Assembly (NCBI GenBank): GCA_014925825.1
Contig: JACGCK010000117.1
Location: 1-64,000, forward strand
Source of the DNA: Pholiota molesta
Lineage: Eukaryota > Basidiomycota > Agaricomycetes > Agaricales > Strophariaceae
Length of the DNA stretch: 64,000 nt
Direction of reading: 5' to 3'
Positions 23,574-33,700 of this stretch are shown in pieces (position 1 is the first letter of the stretch; every line of letters begins with the position of its first letter). The notes under the pieces are model-generated. The model did no database searches and was not told the DNA's origin. It worked only from the letters and a program-made list of their open reading frames with translations. Position numbers and translations under genes: made by a program.

Positions 23574-25539
23574 TTACCATTCATCTCTTCCATCCAAATC
23601 ATCCCCATCTGCCTCATCCTCTGAAAAGACAAGACCTCCTTGTACTTCAACTGGTTCAAAATCACTCTCCAGCTCTAGGTCGTCTAATCTTCTCATCAAC
23701 TCCGCATCTAATAAGCACTTTATTAGAAGATAGCCCAAGAAAACAGAATGAAAGAGAAATATATTATACACACCAAGTCCCCGTCCCCCATTTACTCCAC
23801 CAAGGTACACTGAGCCGTCTTCTCGGGGATTTTCAAACCCTCCAAAGAGCTCTCTCCCATTAGTCAAAGGATAAGGGAGCTCATACTCCTCATCTTGATT
23901 ATGTAGGAATTCAGTAACTTGCCATTGATCGACTGTATCAATATAATCCTCGTCTTCATTGGCTCGGCGCATCGTGATCTCTTGGAGTCGTTCAACAATG
24001 TATCGGTAAACTTGCCAGATATTCTGCGAATCAAGTGCAGGCCTGCCCATTTGGGCATATGCCTGTCCTGCATACTGAGCAAAAAGAGGAGGAACCAGCT
24101 CGAAGACCGGGTCACTTGGTGGTGCAAATTTCTCGCGAACAAACGCAATTGCCTCTGGGTCAATTATAACCTAGTTGAGATGGATATTCAGCTATATACT
24201 TGAGGACATAAATATAGTAACACTTACCTTAAAATCCAAACAGCCATATCGTTCTGGAGAGTTGGCAATATCATTGGGAACACCATGTGGCAACACTTTG
24301 TTTCTATCTGCACGTTTTTTGGTGTTATTGATTCTCTCCACATAAGCGTCCAGCTCAACCTGCAGCCAAGGAATAAAGAGCCAACGGAACACCAGGCTAT
24401 AATATAATAACAAAAGAAAATTAAATTTGCCAGCGCCCAGTTGGTAGAAATAAATAACTCACACATCAAGTGGACGAGACGTATCATACCATCCTGCGGT
24501 AACGCCCTCTTGGAGTATACTTTCAAAACCCGGAGTGAACCGACGCCTGAATTGCGACCAAGCAATCTCAGGCTTTACATTCTTTTTGCTACGCATCCAT
24601 CGATGTTGAACGGTTCCTTCAAGGCGAGGGTCATGCAACTGGCGAAGCATAGTATGCGCATTGGCGATTCCATAATTTTCTGATCCAAGATCACTTTGAG
24701 TTATCAGTGGTATATCTAAAAAAGCGAGAGCTATTCTGTATGAAACTGAAGACAATATTAAATATGACGCACATCCCACTTTTTCCACTCGATCCAAGTA
24801 AAAGGAACAAATAAGTTTTGGATTATTGTTGTTATGCCAAATCTTCAACCACTGAGTAACACCGGGAAATGGATCGCCACAGATATGAAAGGCCAATCCA
24901 AAGCGCTTCCACTTATCATGCTGGTCGAAAGCCCATAGATCATTGACACCTGCTGACCAAAAGCGGCGTCTTTTGAGACGTCTTGCTTTTCTTTGCCGAA
25001 CCAGCTCGGGTTCATAGACATGGAAATATCGCACAACAAGATCTCTAGAGAACTTATTTGTAAAAATAGTCGAATAGGATAAAATATGTTCTGTCATTAC
25101 CGTGGAACACACATATCTCTTTCATGAAAAAGAAGAGTGGTCATTTCCCGAGCACCTGCCAGTGGAAAAAGCTGTCTCAGTCCTTGAACTGCTTCACGGA
25201 TAGTCTCTAGAGTATGCTTTTGGCGTCTTGCCCTTTCCAGACCTATGTTTTGGCGAATTTTACGGAAAGAATTCAATCTAAAGCAACATTAATCCATTAT
25301 TAATTCACTTAGACCAAATGAATGACGATGACACACCCTAGTCCATATGTCTCTGTATCAATATGTTCCTCCTTGAGAATTTTTAAAATCTCTTTATCAT
25401 TCAGGCGCATTTTCCATAACCGGCGTATATGAGGCTCAATAAGCTCGATTGGCGCTATATTGAACAAACTTGAGCCTATAATTGTATCCTTCAATGATAA
25501 ATAATATGACATACGGAGGGGCTTGTTTTGGTTAGGCAT
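23574..25539 (-). CDS. Integrase-core (DDE) domain transposase, intact, 7 exons
   Basis: Likely a cut-and-paste recombinase of the integrase-like transposase group widespread in basidiomycete genomes. Exons on the minus strand: 25539-25337, 25277-25101, 25044-24773, 24715-24463, 24396-24228, 24170-23774 and 23707-23574, giving 534 residues with every GT..AG junction in frame. An N-terminal helical region (about 1-120, LNDKEILKILKEE then LRQLFPLAGAREM) precedes a basic stretch RQRKARRLKRRRFW and the catalytic core: first Asp in WAFDQHDKWKRFG, second in TQSDLGSENYG, and a Glu 41 residues later in KPEIAW, fitting a D,D,E triad. A conserved C-terminal part follows (FIPWLQVELDAY, KVLPHGVPNDI, PERYGCLDF), then an acidic tail. 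It is divergent from the gene at 25753 across 213 bp. A lack of disruptions suggests recent activity. Confidence 0.85.
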
Positions 25540-25752
25540 TACTTGAAATGTCAGAACAAGAGAGAAAAGCATGCAGTATGCCAGGCAAGAGATCTTGTCG
25601 ACATAGGTGTTAGCTGGTGTTAGATAAGGTTTGATAAGGTTATAAGGTTAGCGCCTTACGCAACTCCGATCAGCTTGCCTGATCCTGATCCAGTCCATTA
25701 ACAAAACTTCCCGATATCATTTTCTCTTTGTGAACTTATTCTGCTTCTGAGG
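25540..25752. promoter_or_regulatory. Shared divergent promoter of the integrase module
   Basis: The 213 bp between the two divergent start codons must carry both promoters. It contains the near-direct repeat GGTGTTAGATAAGGTTTGATAAGGTTATAAGGTTA around 25615-25650 (units TAAGGTT), a candidate regulatory site. No other copy occurs in the window. Confidence 0.4.
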
Positions 25753-27402
25753 ATGCCTCTTCAATTCACAGAAAATGCTGTAGCCAATCGACCTATAAAA
25801 TGCGAAAGGGTATCTTGCAAGACTGTTATCCAACCTGGAGAGGCACGTCTGGCTGCTGAAGATATTACTGGACATATAAAATATGTTTGCGCACCATGCC
25901 GGGCATACTATGATCAAAAAGAAGCACAGGCAAGACATGGAAATGTGGCTCATACTGGTATATACCTTTTACTATCTTTGACTACTTTGATTAATTGATT
26001 TTTGCCAGGTATTCGCAATACAAAAATGACGAGCCATTCTTCTTCAACTGCCCCAAGCCCAAGTGTTCCTCAGCTCGACTTCCAAGCCATGCGTCAACAT
26101 GTCAATGAATCGCAAAGAAAAGGTTTTTAATTTATCTTTTCTATTTTTTTTTGCTCAGCTCTTGGACTTTTAGGTGGACATGCACCCGGTGGTCGTGTGA
26201 CGGCTATGCCAGCCCCAAAGGTTTCAGACATGCGTTACCGCTTTCAGCCTCCTATCACTGGTTACTCTGCAAACCATAGCCAGCATGAGCAACAGACAAC
26301 CATCTGGTCTCAGCGCGCATATAGGGGGTTAAATGCCAGTCAGATCGGAATCCTTAGTATCAATCTCTTCGCCTATGAGCCTACTTTCAATGCAAAAGGC
26401 CACCCCATTATAGTAAATGTGAGTAAAAATTAGCCTGGTCCAATTTATTTTTAATAAATCTACTCGTTACTTGTTCTATAGGGCATCAAGGAGGGTATAC
26501 ACGTCAACTCTGATATTACAAGCAGAGCAATTTCTAGATTGATCAGGGATACATTATATCCTCCTCTCCGTGATTTTTGTGGCTCCGTTGTCTTCAATAT
26601 TGATGATATGGTTCTTCGTGATGTTACTGGTGGAGGCTGGACAAAGGTCGATCCCTATTCCGATACCCCGCACTTTGGAGACACTTTTCTCAAACCTCAC
26701 CCACGAAAAAAGGATGGAGCAATGATTTTCTCCACTCCTTCGAGCTCAAAAATGCCCGTTTTCGGTCTCGTATTCGAAAAAAGTGTATGGGATAACATAG
26801 AATCCTTGCAGGAGGAGCTGGTATGATTCATAATTAAATTTCAGCTTTCAAAACTTGTTACTTATTGCAATATTTACTTGATATTTACTCTCCAGATTTA
26901 TGGCAAACCGTCACCGACAAATAGTGCAATTTCCAAGGCTCTCAAGCGAAAAGCCCCCATCACCCTTAGCCACCTTAGCAGAGGGTCGCACAAGCACAAG
27001 AGCGGTCGGATGACAGACCACTCTAGGTTCTCTGCCTCAGAGTCAGAGGATGACCAAAACGGTACTCAAGCAGCCCAAAACCAAAACGCTTCGCATGATC
27101 GCAATAATGACCAAGATGTCTCTGAGCATGAGGGAGACGGTGAGGATAGCCACAATGGTGCAGATAACGATCAGGACAATTGGGATTGGCAGAAGGACTG
27201 GGAGGGAGAGGATGACAAAATTCCGGAGGATGACAAAATTCCAAGCCAAGTACGCTCATCCAAAACACCACCGCTTATCCCTCTTGATATATACAATATA
27301 CCGCAAGAGATGCGCAGGCTCTGGACCAATGAACGTCGAACATTGAACATCGAACCCCTTGAATTGAATACTGCGCGCCCGCCAACTGTCGACCAAAAGT
27401 AA
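25753..27402 (+). CDS. Companion gene of the integrase module, unknown function, 5 exons
   Basis: Not recognised. Exons 25753-25957, 26009-26122, 26174-26418, 26482-26820 and 26896-27402 join in frame to 469 residues. The N-terminus has a possible zinc-binding cluster (CERVSCKT, then about 24 residues on VCAPCRAYYD). A low-complexity segment (SSSTAPSPSVPQ) follows. The middle (about residues 120-300) looks globular: RYRFQPPITGYS, SQIGILSINLFAYEP, LIRDTLYPPLRDFCGSVVFN and VFGLVFEKSVWDNI. After it come a basic patch and a strongly acidic Asp/Glu/Asn-rich tail. The last 37 or so residues, from about 27289, are read out of the R2 repeat that follows, so the native C-terminus is probably replaced. 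A role as accessory or DNA-binding partner of the transposase is inference from the divergent arrangement. Confidence 0.75.
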
Positions 27403-28239
27403 GTTGTCGGATGATCAGCGTCATAGAATAGGCAGCTCGTTGACTCGATCAACGTGAGCAGCAATCACGGCGAGAACTCGCAGAAACAAGCATTCTACAG
27501 AAGGGTGGGATCCGCGACTCACAGATGAAGAGAATCTGGAATGCCGTCCGCGCCGGTAAAGTCACCAGCAGCCTCAAGCGGAAACGTCGAATCCAAATGG
27601 GTATCGACGCTTTCCCAGATGCAGGTCCAATGCAGATGCCACCCTTGAATACAATGAATAGTCTTTCATTCCGCTGGAGTTCATCACATGGGACGTTTAG
27701 GGAGCACATACCGCAACCAGGACACCAGGACGAAGGCAAAAATCGGAGTTGTAAGTGCGATCCTGTTACAACTTCAAAGATGAGCTTGATCGACATGTTA
27801 GGGACAAAATAATACCTTACGCACCTAGTGCATTCGACGGCGGTGCTCAGGCTCCCTGCTGCACGAGCCCCGTCTCCACTCGTATCTCCACAAGCCTCCA
27901 CATTTCACCAGGTACTTGTGCGGAAAAACTTGGGATGCCGTTGGGCATGCGATTTTCGGGAGAACGTCCACCGCCGCCGGGCTGTGGGTGGGCCCGTTCC
28001 GCGCCTGCAGTTCGAGCAGAGCACGTTTCAGGCTCGCATCTAAGTATCGGGACGCGCTCACACACCTCGTGATGCCAATGTTGCGCATCTAACAGATTCA
28101 GCCAACGACACAGCACCGTCGACACGTGGAGGGTCGCTCACCGACGACCGTCGATGCGCGTCAAAGGCTTGACATCGACCAGCGTCATCGTCGTCGTCGT
28201 GGCCTGTCATCGTCGTCGTCGTGGCCTGTCATCATCGTC
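27285..28239 (-). pseudogene. Repeat family R, copy R2, left part
   Basis: Starts abruptly at about 27285 with the ATACAATATACCGC segment also seen at 21852 in R1 and at 49770 (inverted) in R3. Islands of the R reading (GDGG..FSQENR-like at about 27960, degraded) are shorter than in R1 owing to deletions. The copy is split by the palindrome at 28246-31919 and continues at 31965. Confidence 0.5.
28183..28239 (+). repeat. 22-bp minisatellite at the palindrome insertion site
   Basis: Two perfect head-to-tail units of GTCATCGTCGTCGTCGTGGC plus CT (28183-28204, 28205-28226) and a partial third. On the other side of the palindrome lie a partial unit and a perfect one (31924-31964). R1 has a single similar segment (about 22798-22828), so the unit was amplified only in R2. 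Confidence 0.75.
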
Positions 28240-28245
28240 CACTAG

Positions 28246-31200
28246 TGTCTGGTGATATCATGCATGAAATCATGGTAGTTGTCCAGGAAAGAAGTTCAAT
28301 CCAGCCTGGTAACTCAGCTAGCACAGCCACCCCACCTAGCTGAGACTGAATTTTGCCACTCTAAGCCAGTGGTCTATGCTGCTCACTAGGGACTATACTG
28401 TTGCTCACTGTGATCAATGGTGTCGAGCAGTGCTCGGCACTGTTGTCAGGGTCATCCCAAAAAGGAAACCATCAAAAATTTTCCAAAAGCAGAATGACAA
28501 ATTTGTAAGCTGTTTTTCCCATCATTTCCCACCATTAACTGGCCACATTAGGATGATTGTCCCATTTTGGTACTTTCTGCTCATTGGCCCATCAAACATG
28601 CCATCAAGAGCCAAACACATGACCTGGTCTCTAACCACATGACCACACATGACTGCAAATGAGGCAGGGACCCTCCTAGGGGTGGGAAATACCTAAAATA
28701 GCATTTTCCCAATAATATTGGAAATGCACCTGGGTAGCTGGTACACCCTATATGGGACCCACTGGGACCATATTATACCAAAAGATGCGGAATTAAATTC
28801 TAAATCCCCCTGTGAAAGATTCATATTAATAGCCTCATTGGTTCAGGCCATAGAAGCGAATTACTAATTGGAATAAATAAGCGCACGCATTGATGGCTGT
28901 TTTCCTCGACAACCGCCTGGTCGTTTTCTATGATTACAATTTTCATCTGTAGGTATTGGAAGCGCGCTTCGAACGCGTCCTTGATCATAATTTTACGTCC
29001 GTTTCTCGCTCCGTAAAACGCTCCGGATATATTTACGCTCTCACCGCATTAGCACCGGCTACGCGTTTACGATCGACGCGCATATTATACCATAAAATAG
29101 GTTAATAACAGACCTTTCCAACGGTACCCTACTCGTCATGATTGGACACCTCTACGAGGCCCTATAAAGGAAATGGTCGTTTGTATATAGAATATTAACC
29201 GCAAATCGCACCAAAATGCGCTTAGGTGGGTTGGATTCTCCTGAATTTACCGGATTTAATGACACCTTGATTATAGGGATCAGAGGCTGGGAAGGCACTG
29301 AACTGGGCATGGGGATGGCCAGGATATTGCTTTGCTGGCTGGCAGATCCTATTTTTAGCATAGCCGAGCACAGCCTCACCCAATCCGGGCATGGAATGGT
29401 GGCACTCTCCCCCTCCCCCTCATATTGGAAATTCTGTTCCTCCCTCAATTCCTATCCAATTGCTTCGTTCTTTTTTTGAATATTCAATATAAATAGGGTA
29501 CCATGCGTCTATACCACCTATATATTACTTTAATGCATGCACCATTTGATATTTCGATATTGCTATATTTTGGACACTGCATTTGGGGTTTTCACTGTAC
29601 TTATGATGGTTATTGGAACATATAAAGCGGTGGAAAGCTAGAGGTAAATACCCACTATAATTTCTGGTAGTTGAAAAGTTGGCTGGATACTGCCCTATAG
29701 CTCTATACCTATAAAGAGGGAGATTTCTGTACATCCTCCTTGATAAATCCATATCTGAACCAATACTGGAGCTATAGCCAAGTTTAAGGATCCATTAGCA
29801 TATTAGACATGTCTTCTTTAGTTCTGTTACTCAACAATTGTGCTCTCATTGCTTTTAATTAGCCATATTGTCAGAATGGTTAAATATAGCAGAAATAGAG
29901 GTATTCTGCTCATAGCAATTCACATCAACACTCTAAAATTCTGTAGAGCTCGGATATTATAGCTCTTATCAATACCTACAGTTTAAGATAGGCCAAAAAA
30001 GATTAGAGTGAGTGAGTGGAAAGATATGGTGGAAACATTCAAAAGAACATGAGTTAAACAGAGGTCTATCATAGTTATATAGATACTCTTGATCTAGTCC
30101 GATGTTTTGAGTAGTACTTCCACAGTATCTTTCCACTCACTTACTCTATTTTCTTGGGGCCTATCTTCATTGAAGGTATTGATGAGAGCTATAATATGTA
30201 CCTCAATAGAATTTTAGGGTGCTTATGTGAATTGCTATAGGCAAATTACCTCTATTTCTGTGATATTTGACCATTCTGGTATTATGGCCCATAAAATGCA
30301 ATGAGAAGAAGAATGTTGAGTGGCAGAACTAAAGAAGACCTATCTAGTATTTTAATGGACCTTTGAACTTGGTTACAGCTATAGTATTGGTTGAGATATG
30401 GATTTATCAAGTAGGATAAGCACCAGGTGGTCTCTTTAGAGCTGTAGTGCTATAGGGCAGTATCCAGCTAACTTTTAAACTACCCAAAGCTGTAGTAGGT
30501 ATTTACCTGCAGCTTTCCACCGCTTTATATGGGCTAATAAGCATCATATATACAGTGAAAACCTCAAATGCAGTGTCCAAAATATAGGAATATCGAAATA
30601 TCAAATGGTGCATGCATTATAGTAATATATAGGTGGTATAGACGCATGGTACCCTATTTATATTGAATATTCAAAGAAAGAACGAAGCAATTGGATAGGA
30701 ATTGAGGGAGGAACAGAATTTCCAATATGAGGGGGAGGGGGAGAGTGCCACCATTCCATGCCCGGATTGGGTGAGGCTGTGCTCGGCTATGCTAAAAATA
30801 GGATCTGCCAGCCAGCAAAGCAATATCCTGCCATCCCCATGCCCAGTTCAGTGCCTTCCCAGCCTCTGATCCCTATAATCAAGGTGTCATTAAATCCGGT
30901 AAATTCAGGAGAATCCAACCCACCTAAGCGCATTTTGGTGCGATTTGCGGTTAATATTCTATATACAAACGACCATTTCCTTTATAGGGCCTCGTAGAGG
31001 TGTCCAATCATGACGAGTAGGGTACCGTTGGAAAGGTCTGTTATTAACCTATTTTATGGTATAATATGCGCGCGAATCGTAAACGCGTAGCCGGCGCTAA
31101 TGCGGTGCGAGCGTAAATATATCCGGAGCGTTTTACGGAGCGAGAAACGGACGTAAAATTATGATCAAGGACGCGTTCGAAGCGCGCTTCCAATACCTAC

Positions 31201-31919
31201 AGACAAAATTGTAATCATAGAAAACGACCGGCGGTTGTCGAGGAAAACAGCCATCAATGCGTGCGCTTATTTATTCCAATTAGTAATTCGCTTCTAGGCC
31301 TGAACCAATGAGGCTATTAATATGAATCTTTCACAGGGGGATTTAGAATTTAATTCCGCATCTTTTGGTATAATATGGTCCCAGTGGGTCCCATATAGGG
31401 TGTACCAGCTACCCAGGTGCATTTCCAATATTATTGGGAAAATGCTATTTTAGGTATTTCCCACCCCTAGGAGGGTCCCTGCCTCATTTGCAGTCATGTG
31501 TGGTCATGTGGTTAGGACCAGGTCATGTGTTTGGCTCTTGATGGCATGTTTGATGGGCCAATGAGCAGAAAGTACCAAAATGGGACAATCATCCTAATGT
31601 GGCCAGTTGATGGTGGGAAATGATGGGAAAAACAGCTTACAAATTTGTCATTCTGCTTTTGGAAAATTTTGATGGTTTCCTTTTTGGGATGACCCTGACA
31701 ACAGTGCCGAGCACTGTTCGACACTGTTGATCACAGTGTCGAGCACTAGAGCATAGTGAGCAGCAGCAGCACGTCGACTGATCACTATACACCACTGGCC
31801 TAGGGCGGAAAAAATTCGATCTCAGCTAGGTGGGGTGGCTGTGCGAGCTGAGTTACCCAGCTGGATTGAACTTCTTTCCTGGCGAACTACCACGATTTCA
31901 TGTAGAATATTAACAGACA
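28246..31919. mobile_element. 3.67-kb palindrome / foldback element
   Basis: Left arm 28246-30034 and right arm 30119-31919 are reverse complements around a loop of about 85 bp (30035-30118), so almost the whole element can fold into one hairpin. Ends read TGTCTGGTGATATC and, reverse complemented, TGTCTGTTAATATT. Outer arms (about 28.9-29.53 against 30.62-31.2 kb) are nearly identical over several hundred bases; inner arms (29.53-30.03 against 30.12-30.62) differ at roughly one base in seven. ORFs inside are mirrored in both arms and look incidental; there is no transposase. It sits in R2 between copies of a 22-bp minisatellite; CATCGTC occurs on both flanks, but the minisatellite makes a target duplication undecidable. 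Confidence 0.8.
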
Positions 31920-33110
31920 TGGCTGCATCGTCGTCGTGGCCTGTCATCGTCGTCGTCGTGGCCTAGGAATACTCTGGCATGAATATATAAGCTTTTCGTT
32001 GACATACGTTTGGGTTACTCACCAACGATGGCCTCCACGTCTTCTCCATCGTCCTTATTGACATTGGAACCAGCGTAGAATGAGCCTGCACATATGCGAT
32101 GTGTTGGCAGGAGGATATACGAAGAGAATGGAATCCGAGGCCAATCTTGGGCCAATCCGAGGCTGATGGTGGCTCGTGACCAACTCGTAACACTGCTGGA
32201 GGTGATTGCTGTTCCCAAACGGAACAGTGTATTGCAACAGGTTTCATGGCTGTTCCTGGAAAAATATAGATAAACTGTTCCGAAGTAGAAAATCGAATAA
32301 ACATGAAGACTGTTTTGAACCTGTTTCTTTCAAGAAAACAATGAATTTATCATCGCATATTTCTTTTGGAAACAGTTTATCTGTTCCTAAAAGAAACATT
32401 TTAAATTTTATGTGCCATTTCATGGCTGTTTCAATGGCTATTCCACGGAAACAGGCTAATATCTATGGAACAGGCAAACAAAAATTCGAACTATTTCTAG
32501 AAAGAAACAGATAAGCTGTTTCCAAAGAAATATGCTATGATAAATTTATTGTTTTTCGGAAAGAAACAGGTTGAAAACAGTCTTCATGTTTATTCAATTT
32601 TCTATTTTGAAACAGTTTATCTATTTTTTCTTGGGAACAGCCATGAAACCTGTTGCAATACACTGTTCCATTTGGGAACAGCAATCACCTCCAGCAGTGT
32701 AACAAGATTTGGACGAGCTCAAGTGGCTTGTCGGCATTATAACATTTCAAACTCCGAAGGGCTCTTTTGCAAGTCGGTGGTCTCCCCCAACTTCAAGTCT
32801 CCCACACCGCCTCCCACATCCTCGATACTGACCGCCGGCCTCTCCCCAGATGTGTTGATATCAATGTTGCCGTTCCGCCCACTCTCTCCCCATGAAATGC
32901 ACACGCGGAGTGACCCACCCCGAAATGTTCCGTACCTGGCTTTTCCATACGTCGGAAGTCGCCCATCTGCTCCTTTCAGCTCAGTCGCTTGCACCGTGCA
33001 CTCTCATTCACAGTCGACGTCCAACGCTCATCATAACGCCGTCGGGCCTCCATTGCGCATCTCTGATCTGCGATCACCAGGTGTGGCACCCCGATGTCGC
33101 CTTACGTAGT
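31920..33110 (-). pseudogene. Repeat family R, copy R2, right part
   Basis: Continues R2 after the palindrome: the acidic-exon intron with CATATTCATGCC, the exon with ASNVNKDDGEDVEAIVG on the minus strand at about 32020-32080, then the region TTATAACATTTCAAACTCCGAAG (about 32738) and the GC-rich part to 33110, which matches 11.28-11.63, 48.1-48.45 and 53.64-53.99 kb. It is interrupted by a foldback element at 32192-32698. Confidence 0.5.
32192..32698. mobile_element. 507-bp foldback (MITE-like) element with 5-bp target duplication
   Basis: Flanked by GTAAC on both sides (32187-32191 and 32699-32703). The ends are inverted and nearly identical for more than 60 bp: ACTGCTGGAGGTGATTGCTG at the left and the same sequence reverse complemented at the right. 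The arms continue for about 200 bp with TTC-TTT-C / GAAACAG motifs throughout (many copies of GAAACAG and CTGTTTC). No ORF. The R3 copy has the uninterrupted site with one GTTAC at 48502-48506. Family not assigned; a 5-bp duplication does not fit hAT (8) or MULE (9-11). Confidence 0.85.
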
Positions 33111-33420
33111 GTTGAAGCCTCGACGGTGTAGATTCCGAGTAGGATCGAGCACTGTGCTCGTAAAGGCATTCGGATGCGCCTACTTGCACCTTTCTCCCTC
33201 CTCCGCTGTTCCGTTCTACACACGACCTAGGGGCCGGCTGTTGGTGGCGCGGCTTAGCATCTACTCGGGCAGCGCGCATCCGAGCACGTATGTCGTCCGC
33301 ATACGCACTCGGCGGTGCACGATCTGCGCGATTGAGATTGTTTTTTTGCCTCTACCACCAACATCCTCACCACCCGATCGTCGCTTTCGGTCCTTCTCCT
33401 CATACAGACTGAGTTACGGC
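33110..33420. repeat. Repeat family S, copy S2 (truncated)
   Basis: Matches 11.64-11.90 kb in the same orientation and 47.8-48.1 kb inverted, including CTACTCGGGCAGCG and GATCTGCGCGAT blocks. The match fades near 33420 before HET2, with none of the tandem expansion seen in S0. Confidence 0.6.
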
Positions 33421-33700
33421 ACCTCGCAATGGGCGGAATGGACTCATGTCCTGCGGCCTGGACGTCAAGCCTTGACGTGCAGATTCCGGATACAGGCGCC
33501 ACAGGGTTAGGGGCTGTGAGGTCCGCACTGGGCCCGCAGCACAGGATGACAGCTGGCTTGTCAGGCAGTACTCGCCATCGCAGACGACGAAGTCAGTTGT
33601 GTGCGGCTGCTCTCTTCGTCTGCAACGTCAACCTCATTCGAATTTAGCGCTTCTTCCATTCGCTACCAACGCATTTTCGGCGTCCTCGAAGCAGAAACTA

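Noticed and set aside
23574..25539. Retroviral-type or Ty3 polyprotein origin for the integrase
   Set aside because: No protease, reverse transcriptase or RNase H is linked; the gene has six introns and a dedicated C-terminal region, which fits a DNA transposon.
28376..31724. Mirrored ORFs in the palindrome (for example with KQNDKFVSCFSHHFPP)
   Set aside because: They occur in both arms simply because the arms are complementary, they are short, have no start context and match no protein known to me.
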